A stretch of DNA of 64,000 nt, taken from Nitratidesulfovibrio termitidis HI1 (GTDB lineage: Bacteria > Desulfobacterota > Desulfovibrionia > Desulfovibrionales > Desulfovibrionaceae). How positions within the stretch are numbered: the stretch's first letter is position 1; every line of letters starts with the position of its first letter. Where the stretch lies: NCBI RefSeq assembly GCF_000504305.1, contig NZ_KI632512.1, positions 3,128,220 through 3,192,219 of the forward strand. Reading direction: 5' to 3'. A program made the position numbers and the translations under genes. This document shows, piece after piece, positions 28,244 to 36,075 of the stretch. The notes beneath the pieces are model-generated. The model was not told the DNA's origin and did no database searches. It was given only the letters and a program-made list of their open reading frames with translations.

Positions 28244-28394
28244 TGGCAAAGGTCCGGGGACAGCCAGACATCCGCGTGCCCGCGAGGGCACACCACCCGA
28301 GCTCCCTGCGCCCCTGTGTTCGTTGCGGTACGGCGCGGCGCCCCGCAGCCCTCGCCCTCATCCCCCCAGCGTCCCGAGCCTTCGGAGGTGAACC

Positions 28395-28763
28395 ATGTCG
28401 GCCAAGAAGATTCTTGTCGTGGACGATGAAAAGCACATCCGCATGCTGTACCAGGAAGAACTGGAGAGCGAAGGCTACACCGTGGCCGTGTCCGACGGGC
28501 GAGAACCCATCCTCGATGTGGTGGCCCGCGAAAAGCCCCTGGTGGTGGTGCTGGACATCAAGCTGGGGCCGGACCTTTCGGGGCTGGACCTGTTGCAGGA
28601 AATCCGCCGGGGCGAACCCACCCTGCCGGTCATTCTGTCCACGGCCTACGATTCCTTCCAGCACGACCTGAAGTCGGTGGTGGCGGACTACTACGTGGTC
28701 AAGTCCGTGGATCTCACGGAACTGAAGGCCAAGGTGGCGCTGGCTGTCGAAAAACGCGCCTAG
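28395..28763 (+). CDS. Single-domain response regulator (CheY-like)
   Basis: 122 residues; GGAGGTGAACC precedes the ATG. A receiver domain only: acidic pair in VVDDEKHIRM, phospho-acceptor Asp in VVVLDIKLGPDLSGLD, Thr switch in ILSTAYDSF, and a Lys in YYVVKSVDLTELK. There is no output domain. It lies 400 bp upstream of a sensor kinase gene on the same strand and may be phosphorylated by it. Confidence 0.92.
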   Translation: MSAKKILVVDDEKHIRMLYQEELESEGYTVAVSDGREPILDVVAREKPLVVVLDIKLGPDLSGLDLLQEIRRGEPTLPVILSTAYDSFQHDLKSVVADYYVVKSVDLTELKAKVALAVEKRA

Positions 28764-29162
28764 CGCTTTTATCCCCTCCTTCCGTCCTCATCTTCTCCGC
28801 ACCGGCTGGTGGCGGCGCTCCCGCCCCGCATTCCTCGCGCAGATGGCATGCCCCTTGCTTTTACCCTGTGGGGCGGGTTTTGGCTTGCGCGATATTGCGC
28901 GATAGTCACGCCGTGCAGCCGTCACGCGGATTGCGTGCCGCGTGCGCCTGCCCGCGCTGCCCGGCGCGGCCCGCCCCGTTTTAAAAGCCCGCGCGCCGAC
29001 GCCAGTCTGCCCGTGCGTGCCCGTGCGTGCCCGTGCGTAAAGGCCCAATGGCCTCAACGCGCCGCCTGCGCGATTACGTGTTGCGCTGCCGGGGCTGCCC
29101 GGCCCGGCGGCGTCGCGCCTGTTCCCTGCCCGCACCGCCCGGTGCCAACCACAGAGGTGCCC
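28764..29162 (+). other. Intergenic region with a 10-bp triplicate
   Basis: 399 bp between the receiver and kinase genes. It contains three tandem GCCCGTGCGT units (29009-29038). No promoter, hairpin or gene is supported elsewhere in it. Confidence 0.5.
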
Positions 29163-30989
29163 ATGCCGGATTCCCTGTTCCCCGTCGGCCGTCGCGTCGC
29201 GCTGAACCGGCTCATCTACATGGGCATCCTTGTGGCGTCGGTACTGCCGCTGGTGCTTATCCTCGGGGTCATGAACCTGCACCTCGGGGTGTCGTTCCGC
29301 GAAATGGTCTTTGGCCAGGCGCGCGAAATAGCCGACCGGCACAGCCAGAAGATCGACGACTTCCTGCACGAACGCCTTGCCAGCGTGCAGATGCTGGTGG
29401 AGGCGCAAGGCGCGGGCCTGCTGGACCCGGCCAACCTGAACCGCAAGCTGGAAGCCATGCGCAACGCCTACCGCGGCGTGTACGTGGACCTGGGCATGGT
29501 GGACGATGCGGGCATCCAGCGGGTGTACGCCGGTCCGCACCGTCTGGAAGGCACCGACTATTCGCACGAGAACTGGTTCCTGCAGGCCAGCGCGCGCGAC
29601 GTGTTCATCAGCGACGTGTTCATGGGGGTGCGCAAGTCGCCGCACTTCATCGTGGCCGTCAAGCTGATGGTGGACGGCAGGGCATGGATACTGCGCTCCA
29701 CCATCGACTTCGCCAGCTTCGTCTCGCTGGTGGAGGACATCCGCGTGGGGGCCACGGGCCAGGCCTGCATCATCAACCGGGGCGGGGCGTTCCAGACTTC
29801 CGGGGGACGCCATTCGGCGGGCGACGGTGCGCAACTGGCGGAATTCGCCCGTCGGGTGTTCGGCGGCGGCATAGCGGGCATGGATCAGGACCGTGCCTTC
29901 GAGGAAGGCGACATGGTCTACGCCATGTCGCGCCTGAAGGGCGGGGACTGGGTGCTGGTGTTCCAGCAGTCCTCGCGCGAGGCGTTGCAGGGCCTGCACG
30001 CCGCCCAGCGCACCCTGTTCCTGGTGCTGGGGCTGGCCTCCATCGCGGTGCTGGTGCTGGGCATGTTCCTGGCCCAGCGCATCATTGAACGCATCGACGG
30101 GCTGGAGCGCGAAATGGCCGCCCTCAACGCCCAGGTGGTGGAGGCGGGCAAACTGTCGGCCCTGGGCGAGATGGCGGCGGGCATCGCCCACGAGATCAAC
30201 AACCCCGTGGCCATCATGATGGAAGAGGCGGGCTGGATAGAAGACGTGCTGGGCGAATTGCAGGAGCAGGACGCCGTGCGCGAGATAGGCGACAGCGCCC
30301 GCCAGATCCGCACCCAGGGGGTGCGCTGCCGCGACATCACCCACAAGCTGCTCAGCTTCGCCCGCCGCTCCGACCGCGAGGTGCACGCGGTGGACATCAA
30401 CGCCATGGTCACCGAGATGGTGGAGCTTTCCGGCCAGAAGGCGCGCACCGTCAGCGTGCATGTGGTGGTGGCCCTGTCCGAGGGGCTGCCGCCGGTTGCC
30501 GCCTCGCCCTCCGAGTTGCAGCAGGTGTTCCTGAACCTGTTCAACAACGCCTTCGACGCCATGGAAGGTTCCGGCGGCACCCTGAAGGTGGCCACCCTGA
30601 TGAGCGACAACGGCATGGTGGCCGTGAACGTGGCCGATACCGGCCCCGGCATGCCGGAGGCCATCCTGCAACGCATTTACGATCCGTTCTTCACCACCAA
30701 GCCGGTGGGCAAGGGCACGGGCCTTGGCCTGTCCATATGCTACGGCATCATCAACAAGATGGGCGGCGAGATAAAGGTGAGCAGCATCGTGGGGGTGGGC
30801 ACCACCTTTCAGGTGCTGCTGCCGCCGTTCGACCCGGCGGTGCATGCGGCGCAGGTCGCCCAGGGCGTGGGGTTGCTGGCTGGCGGCGGGCGTCTGGCTG
30901 CGGCCTGCCCGACGCCGGTTCCGTCCGGCGCAAAGCCCGCACCCCCCGGCGCCACGCCCCCCGACGGGGGAGGCAAGGATACGGCATGA
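29163..30989 (+). CDS. Membrane sensor histidine kinase with periplasmic Cache-like domain
   Basis: 608 residues; AGAGGTGCCC precedes the ATG. A first membrane helix (LIYMGILVASVLPLVLILGV) is followed by a periplasmic domain of about 240 residues with dCache features (YRGVYVDLGMVDDAGIQRVY, HENWFLQASARDVFISDVF, SPHFIVAVKLM), a second helix (LFLVLGLASIAVLVLGMFLA), and a HisKA with phospho-acceptor His 343 in GIAHEINNPVAIM. The HATPase has FLNLFNNAFDAM, DTGPGMP and GTGLGLSICYG. The N-box and HEINNP resemble the NtrB/DctB group. The stop overlaps the next receiver gene by 4 bp (ATGA), so kinase and receiver are coupled. Confidence 0.93.
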   Translation: MPDSLFPVGRRVALNRLIYMGILVASVLPLVLILGVMNLHLGVSFREMVFGQAREIADRHSQKIDDFLHERLASVQMLVEAQGAGLLDPANLNRKLEAMRNAYRGVYVDLGMVDDAGIQRVYAGPHRLEGTDYSHENWFLQASARDVFISDVFMGVRKSPHFIVAVKLMVDGRAWILRSTIDFASFVSLVEDIRVGATGQACIINRGGAFQTSGGRHSAGDGAQLAEFARRVFGGGIAGMDQDRAFEEGDMVYAMSRLKGGDWVLVFQQSSREALQGLHAAQRTLFLVLGLASIAVLVLGMFLAQRIIERIDGLEREMAALNAQVVEAGKLSALGEMAAGIAHEINNPVAIMMEEAGWIEDVLGELQEQDAVREIGDSARQIRTQGVRCRDITHKLLSFARRSDREVHAVDINAMVTEMVELSGQKARTVSVHVVVALSEGLPPVAASPSELQQVFLNLFNNAFDAMEGSGGTLKVATLMSDNGMVAVNVADTGPGMPEAILQRIYDPFFTTKPVGKGTGLGLSICYGIINKMGGEIKVSSIVGVGTTFQVLLPPFDPAVHAAQVAQGVGLLAGGGRLAAACPTPVPSGAKPAPPGATPPDGGGKDTA

Positions 30990-31441
30990 GCGAGATCCAT
31001 TCCAACACTGCGCCGCCGGGGACGCCGCCCTGCGCGGAATCCGGCCCCGGGCCCAGAGACGCAAGGGCACCCGTCCGGCTGCTGCTGGTGGACGACGAGG
31101 CGGGCTTCATCCGGGTGATGCAGAAGCGTCTTTCCCGGCGCGGCTACGTGGTGGACACGGCGGGCAGCGGGGCAGAGGCCCTGCGCGCCCTGCGCAACGC
31201 CATCTACGATGCGGCGGTGTTCGACCTGAAGATGGACGACATGGACGGCTTCGAACTGCTGCGGGTGGTGCGGCGCATGGCCCCGGAAATGGCCGTGATC
31301 ATGCTGACCGGCCACGGCGGCGCGGAAGAGGCCCGCGAGGGCATGCGCCTGGGCGCGGCGGGATACCTGCTGAAACCCTGCGAGATGGAGGAACTGGTCT
31401 GCGCCATAGAACGGGCCCTGGGGCGCGGCGCGCCGGGGTAG
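30986..31441 (+). CDS. Single-domain response regulator, partner of the upstream kinase
   Basis: 151 residues. A Pro-rich lead of about 28 residues, then a receiver: LLLVDDEAGF, phospho-acceptor Asp in AAVFDLKMDDMDGFE, MLTGHGGAEEA, and Lys in GYLLKPCEMEEL. There is no DNA-binding domain. The ATGA overlap with the kinase stop indicates translational coupling. Confidence 0.92.
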   Translation: MSEIHSNTAPPGTPPCAESGPGPRDARAPVRLLLVDDEAGFIRVMQKRLSRRGYVVDTAGSGAEALRALRNAIYDAAVFDLKMDDMDGFELLRVVRRMAPEMAVIMLTGHGGAEEAREGMRLGAAGYLLKPCEMEELVCAIERALGRGAPG

Positions 31442-31591
31442 TTTCGCGCGGTCGGGCCGCCGGGCATGCACCCGGGAACCGTCTTATCCGTTCAGTACGT
31501 TGCATCACTCCCGGGCCACTTCGAGGCCGTGGCCCGCGACGGCTTCAGCGGCCTCGGTCGTGTTCGGTGGGTTTCGCGGGCACGATTGTCC

Positions 31592-31665
31592 GAACGGGCC
31601 GAACGGGCCGAACGGGCTCGACTGGCGCAACTGGCGCAACTGCTCAACTGCTCAACTGGCGCAAG
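31592..31665. repeat. Short tandem repeats upstream of the protease gene
   Basis: Three GAACGGGCC/T units (31592-31618) are followed by ACTGGCGCA and ACTGCTCA type units to about 31665. Lies in the 282-bp gap before the M50 gene; nothing else is recognised there. Confidence 0.7.
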
Positions 31666-31723
31666 CCCCGCGCAGCCCCATCCCCCTTGCCCTGCCCCCG
31701 CCTTCGTGGTAGCCGCAGGGGTC

Positions 31724-32398
31724 ATGTTCGATACCGATCTTGCCGTCAATATCAAGCGACTGGCCGTCGCCTTCGTGCCCATGCTGCTCGGCATGGTCTG
31801 CCACGAGGTGGCGCACGGCTGGGCCGCCTGGAAGCGCGGCGACCCCACTGCCAAGATGCTGGGGCGGCTGACCCTGAACCCGCTGCCGCATCTGGACGTG
31901 ATGGGCTCGCTGCTGTTCGTGTTCACCGCCCTGACCAGTCCGTTCATTCTCGGCTGGGCCAAGCCCGTGCCGGTCAACACCCGGCATTTCCGGTCGCCCC
32001 GGCGCGACATGGCGCTGGTCTCGTTTGCCGGTCCGCTGGCCAACATCGTGGTGGCCGTGGGCTTTGCCGTGGCCTACCGTCTGCTTACCCTCGCCATGCC
32101 CATCTCGCAGTGGGAAGGCAACGGCGTGTACGAATTCTTCCTGAACATGTGCGCCGTGGGCGTATGGGTGAACTTCACCCTGGCATGGTTCAACCTGACC
32201 CCCATCCCGCCGCTGGACGGCAGCAACATCCTGGCCGGGTTCCTGCCGCGCAAGCTGGCATGGCACTACTACAGGCTGGAGCGCTACGGGCTGATCCTGG
32301 TGGTCATCCTGCTGGCCACCGGGATGCTGTTCAAGGTGGTCTGGCCGCTGGTGCAGATGTCCGTGGATATTGTCTCGGCCATCGTGGGCATCGGGTAG
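31724..32398 (+). CDS. Site-2 protease family (M50) membrane metalloprotease
   Basis: 224 residues, four to five membrane helices. The zinc site HEVAH is at 27-31 within MVCHEVAHGWAAWKRGD, and the third-ligand motif PIPPLDG is near 165. This is the compact M50B/YwhC-type that lacks PDZ domains. Its substrate is unknown; relatives cleave membrane-bound regulators. AGGGGTC precedes the ATG. The stop codon TAG shares its last base with a repeat element. Confidence 0.88.
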   Translation: MFDTDLAVNIKRLAVAFVPMLLGMVCHEVAHGWAAWKRGDPTAKMLGRLTLNPLPHLDVMGSLLFVFTALTSPFILGWAKPVPVNTRHFRSPRRDMALVSFAGPLANIVVAVGFAVAYRLLTLAMPISQWEGNGVYEFFLNMCAVGVWVNFTLAWFNLTPIPPLDGSNILAGFLPRKLAWHYYRLERYGLILVVILLATGMLFKVVWPLVQMSVDIVSAIVGIG

Positions 32399-32643
32399 GG
32401 GCTGTTTCCAAATAGTCCTTTCGCCCGTTGGCTGTGTCAAACTTCGCCCGCCATAGCGTTGCTGTCCTTATCCGTAAGGTTCGCAAGCTCACCTAACGGC
32501 TAAGGCTCGGTCAAATACGACAAGAGCGCGTTGCGGTCCTCATCCGTAAGGCTCGAAGACTCACCAACGGCTGAGGCATGCTCCCTCATGACAGGCTCGT
32601 TTTCCTTGCCAACGAACGAAAATCCTAATTTGGAAATAGCCCC
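32398..32643. repeat. Dispersed inverted-repeat element, copy 4 (246 bp)
   Basis: The ends GGGGCTGTTTCCAAAT and, read inverted, GGGGCTATTTCCAAAT form clear terminal inverted repeats. They extend inward as TTTCGCCCGTTGGC against TTTTCGTTCGTTGGC. Two palindromic cores (TTATCCGTAAGGTTCGCAAG.. at about 32467 and TCATCCGTAAGGCTCGAAGA.. at about 32540) lie in direct orientation. The element starts on the final base of the M50 stop codon. The remaining 150 bp to trpS (32644-32794) show no feature beyond the trpS ribosome site. Confidence 0.85.
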
Positions 32644-32794
32644 AGGTTCGCCCTAAGGCCCGCCAGCCTGCCCCGCGCCGGTGCGGTTTGCGTCGCCCGG
32701 CGCGCCTGTTTTGCATAATTCCGCACGCCGCGCGGCCTCGCCGCCTGCGCGGCATGCTGCGACATCCCATTCCCTCCCGGAGGAACCACAGATC

Positions 32795-33784
32795 ATGACC
32801 ACCCCTGACAAGCGCACCGTTTCCGGCATGCGGCCCACCGGGCCGTTGCACCTTGGCCACTACTTCGGCGTGCTGAAGAACTGGGTCGAGATGCAGCATG
32901 AAATGGAGGCGTTCTTCTTCGTGGCCGACTGGCACGCCCTGACCAGCGACTACGCCGACCCCAAGCGCATCCGCGAGTTCGTGCCCGAACTGGTCACCGA
33001 CTGGGTGGCCGCAGGCCTGGACCCGGAAAAGTGCGTGATGTTCCAGCAGTCGCACATCAAGGAACACGCGGAGCTGCACCTCATCCTGTCCATGATCACC
33101 CCGGTGAGCTGGCTGGAGCGCAACCCCACCTACAAGGAACAGAAGCAGGAAGTGGTCAACAAGGACCTCGGCAACTACGGGTTCCTGGGGTACCCGGTGC
33201 TGATGGCCTCCGACATCCTGATCTACCACCCCAAGTGGGTGCCCGTGGGCCAGGATCAGCTGCCTCACCTGGAGCTGACCCGCGAAATCGCGCGCCGCTT
33301 CAACTTCCTGTATGGCGAATATTTCCCCGAGCCGGAAGCGCGCCTGACCCCGGCGGCCAAGTGTCCCGGCCTTGACGGTCGCAAGATGTCCAAAAGCTAC
33401 GGCAACGCCATCTACCTGCGCGATACCATGGAGGAAATCACCCCCAAGGTACGCGGCATGTTCACCGACACCAACCGCCTGCGCAAGAGCGATCCCGGCA
33501 ACCCCGACGTGTGCAACCTGTTCCCCTACCACGAATTGATGGCCAGCCCGGAACAGCAGGCCGAAATCCGCCAGGGCTGCACCTCTGCCTCGCTGGGCTG
33601 CGTGGACTGCAAGAAGATCTTCCTCGAAAACCTGGGCGCCTTCCTGGGGCCGCTGCACGAGCGCCGCGCCGCCCTGCTGGCCAACCCCAAGGGCATTCAG
33701 GACATCCTGGAGGCCGGGGACACCCGCGCCCGCGCCGAGGCGTCGAGGATTATGGGTGGCGTCCGCGACCGCCTCAACTTCTAG
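32795..33784 (+). CDS. trpS: Tryptophan--tRNA ligase
   Basis: 329 residues, normal length. Charges tRNA-Trp. Class I signatures: the HIGH box as GPLHLGHYFG and the KMSKS box as DGRKMSKSYGN. Also AFFFVADWHALTSDY and GFLGYPVLMASDILIYHP are typical. GGAGG precedes the ATG by eleven bases. The internal pair CVDCKK occurs in the C-terminal domain. Confidence 0.97.
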   Translation: MTTPDKRTVSGMRPTGPLHLGHYFGVLKNWVEMQHEMEAFFFVADWHALTSDYADPKRIREFVPELVTDWVAAGLDPEKCVMFQQSHIKEHAELHLILSMITPVSWLERNPTYKEQKQEVVNKDLGNYGFLGYPVLMASDILIYHPKWVPVGQDQLPHLELTREIARRFNFLYGEYFPEPEARLTPAAKCPGLDGRKMSKSYGNAIYLRDTMEEITPKVRGMFTDTNRLRKSDPGNPDVCNLFPYHELMASPEQQAEIRQGCTSASLGCVDCKKIFLENLGAFLGPLHERRAALLANPKGIQDILEAGDTRARAEASRIMGGVRDRLNF

Positions 33785-33981
33785 GCGGCACCGCCACAAG
33801 GTGCCTTTTGCCCTCTGCCTGCGTCGGAACGTCTTTGGATTCCGGTCGAGTACGATAAGAGCGCGCTGCGGTCGCCATCCGTAAATGCTCGAAGACTCGC
33901 ATAACGGCTGCCGCACTCCCTTCATCCAAAGGCGTTCCTCCTTGGCAGAGAACAAAATGCCCTCTTGTGACGGCGCCGCCT
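33784..33981. repeat. Dispersed inverted-repeat element, copy 5 (198 bp, variant ends)
   Basis: Begins on the last base of the trpS stop codon. The ends GGCGGCACCGCCACAAG and, inverted, GGCGGCGCCGTCACAAG match over about 55 bp (both continue with TTTTG..CTCTGCC..CTTTGGAT) but differ from the GGGCTGTTTCC ends of other copies. The middle has the shared core (GAGTACGATAAGAGCGCGCT, then GGTCGCCATCCGTAAATGCTC, GCATAACGGCTG). No gene is seen up to the start at 34116. Confidence 0.75.
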
Positions 33982-34115
33982 GTTGCCGCAATGTCGGGTA
34001 CTTTGTTTGGCGGAGGATGGCCGAATCCCATTGATCATGATGGGTGTGCTTCGGCTCACTCGAATTCAAAAGATGACCGCGCCGGACATCCGACGCACTG
34101 CCAAGCGAGGCGACG

Positions 34116-34937
34116 ATGACCGGCGAGACGAGCAACTGTAGCGGATGTGCCCCGGCAGGTACGGAAGTGGCGCAGGGCGACGAGACCCAGGCCTTTCTGG
34201 AAAGCCTGCCGGAACTGCATGCGGGCCAGACCTTTCAGTTTGCCTGCCATCCCGGCGTGCGTTGCTTCAACGCCTGCTGTTCCGACCTGAACATGCCGCT
34301 CACGCCGTATGACGTGTTGCGGTTGCGCCGCAACCTGGGCATGGGTAGCGAGGCATTCATCAATACCCACGCCCGCGTGGGCCAGTATCCGGACACCGGC
34401 TTTCCCGCCCTGTTCCTGCGCATGAGCGATCACCCGCTGAAGCTGTGCCCCTTCGTCAGCGATGCCGGGTGCACCGTGTATCCCGACCGTTCCGGGGCCT
34501 GCCGCACCTATCCGCTGGGCCGCGCCACCAAGGAAGACGAGGCGGGCAACGTGGTGGAGCAGTTTTTCGTGGTGCGCGAGGAGCACTGTAGGGGCTTCGA
34601 TGAAACGGGCCAGTGGTCCAGTGGCACATGGCTGGCCGATCAGGGGCTGGAGCCGTACAATGCCTCCAACGACCGCTACATGCGCCTCATGGCGCGCTGC
34701 AAGCGGCGGGGCACGGCCATCAGCCCCAAGCAGGCCACCATGGTCTTGCTGGCGTGCTATCAGTTGGACCGCTTTGCCGATTTCATCCAGGGCGTGAAAC
34801 TGTTCGACCGGCTGGAGATGGATGCGGCCCGCCAGCAGCAGGTGCTGGACGACGAGGAAGCCCGGCTGGATTTCGCCTATGACTGGGCGGAACTGGTGCT
34901 GTTCGGTGATTGCGCGGCCCTGCGCATGAAAGGATAA
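34116..34937 (+). CDS. CxxCxxxCC (YkgJ-type) metal-binding protein
   Basis: 273 residues; GCGAGG precedes the ATG. It has the zinc/iron-chelating Cys cluster of the YkgJ family in variant form: FACHPGVRCFNACCSDLNMPL, then LCPFVSDAGCTVYPDRSGAC and REEHCRGF. The C-terminal helical part (ISPKQATMVLLACYQLDRFA) is not recognised. Function in this family is unproven. A CRISPR-like array starts 9 bp after the stop. Confidence 0.8.
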   Translation: MTGETSNCSGCAPAGTEVAQGDETQAFLESLPELHAGQTFQFACHPGVRCFNACCSDLNMPLTPYDVLRLRRNLGMGSEAFINTHARVGQYPDTGFPALFLRMSDHPLKLCPFVSDAGCTVYPDRSGACRTYPLGRATKEDEAGNVVEQFFVVREEHCRGFDETGQWSSGTWLADQGLEPYNASNDRYMRLMARCKRRGTAISPKQATMVLLACYQLDRFADFIQGVKLFDRLEMDAARQQQVLDDEEARLDFAYDWAELVLFGDCAALRMKG

Positions 34938-34946
34938 TCAGAGTGT

Positions 34947-35241
34947 TGCGCACCCCTCGTGGGTGCGTGGGTTGAAACTCCAGGTTGGCAGGCTTGTTCT
35001 TGTAGAGCGCCTCGTCGCACCCCTCGCGGGTGCGTGAATAGAAACATGCATTGGGCGTTCGGAACCGGGCAGTTCGACAGCCGCACCGCTCGCGGGGGCG
35101 TGGATAGAAACCTGGGTGCCTACGCCCAAGGCCAGCGCATGCCGGTCGCACCCCTCGTGGGTGCGTGGGTTGAAACTGCGCGTCCACAGTGACTATCTGG
35201 CTCTTTTCCGTCGCACTCCTCCGGTGTGCGCACCACGCGGC
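34947..35241 (+). CRISPR. Short degenerate CRISPR array, type I-C-like repeats, no cas genes
   Basis: Four 32-bp repeats at 34947-34978, 35014-35045, 35080-35111 and 35145-35176, with a fifth, truncated-looking one at 35210-35241. Spacers are 35, 34, 33 and 33 bp. The repeats start GTCGCACCCCTCG, contain an imperfect GCACCCCTCGTGGGTGC hairpin and end GAAAC, as type I-C repeats do. Repeats 1 and 4 are nearly identical (ending GTGGGTTGAAAC). Repeats 2 and 3 have drifted (ATAGAAAC ends). Repeat 5 keeps only its 5' half. No leader is possible on the left (stop codon 9 bp away) and no cas gene is in the window. It appears to be a decaying or orphan array. Confidence 0.85.
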
Positions 35242-35376
35242 CGCGTTTGGGTGTTGAGGCGGCCCATTTCCGCCCCGTTTCCTCAGCGTCATCGTCCCCG
35301 CGCCCAATGTTCAACCAATGTCCAATGCACGCCCGGCGCATGTCCCATGCCCTCCGGGCGGCCTCCGGAGCCATCC

Positions 35377-35919
35377 ATGGACACCTCCCGGCCTGACCTG
35401 AGCCATCCCGCCGTGGTGGACCGCGCCGCGCTGCCCGGCCTGCTGGCCCCCCGCCGTGCCGCCGGGCAGCGGGTGGTGTTTACCAACGGCTGCTACGACA
35501 TCCTGCACCCCGGCCACGTCGACCTGCTGGCCCGCGCCCGCGCCGAGGGCGACCTGCTGGTGCTGGGCCTGAATTCCGACGCCTCGGTGCGCCGCCAGGG
35601 CAAAGGCGCCGACCGTCCGGTGAATCCTTTCGTCGTGCGGGCCTACGTGCTGGCCCATCTGGCCAGCGTGGACCATGTGGTGGAGTTCGACGAGGACACG
35701 CCCCACGCGCTCATCGCGGAAATCCAGCCCGACGTGCTGGTCAAGGGCGGCGACTGGACCGTGGACCGCATCGTGGGCCGCGACATCGTGCAAGCCCGTG
35801 GCGGGCGGGTGCTCAGCCTGCCCCTGCTGCCCGGCTTTTCCACCACCGGACTCATCCGGCGCATTCGGGCCGGGCTGTCGGCAGGCGAGAAAGAATACCC
35901 GCAACCTCCTTTCGGGTGA
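35377..35919 (+). CDS. rfaE2: D-glycero-beta-D-manno-heptose 1-phosphate adenylyltransferase
   Basis: 180 residues, a stand-alone version of the HldE C-terminal domain. Transfers AMP to heptose-1-phosphate for LPS core synthesis. Nucleotidyltransferase motifs: [19 protein letters not shown] (HxGH), [20 protein letters not shown] and the ISSS-like [14 protein letters not shown] precedes the ATG by six bases. Ends before a strong terminator. Confidence 0.93.
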   Translation: MDTSRPDLSHPAVVDRAALPGLLAPRRAAGQRVVFTNGCYDILHPGHVDLLARARAEGDLLVLGLNSDASVRRQGKGADRPVNPFVVRAYVLAHLASVDHVVEFDEDTPHALIAEIQPDVLVKGGDWTVDRIVGRDIVQARGGRVLSLPLLPGFSTTGLIRRIRAGLSAGEKEYPQPPFG

Positions 35920-35960
35920 CAGCGAAGGGTTCATGCGCGTTTCTGTCGGGCTCTATGTGC

Positions 35961-36003
35961 AAAACACCCCGATATTCCATGGGAATATCGGGGTGTTTTT
36001 GTC
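35961..36003. terminator. Bidirectional intrinsic terminator
   Basis: A 17-bp perfect stem, AAAACACCCCGATATTC paired with GAATATCGGGGTGTTTT, with a 5-nt loop. It is followed by TTTG on the plus strand and has A-runs that serve the minus strand. It lies between the converging rfaE2 and PEP-synthase-like genes. Confidence 0.92.
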
Positions 36004-36075
36004 TTTGCGCAAGGTTTTCGCGCAGACGTTATCGCGCCGTTTGCGTTTTGCGTGATTGTTTTGCGTCTGCCTGCC

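Noticed and set aside
34783-35307. Short proteins on the minus strand with HPRGVR and HAPTRGA repeats
   Set aside because: These are translations of the CRISPR repeats, a common false gene call.
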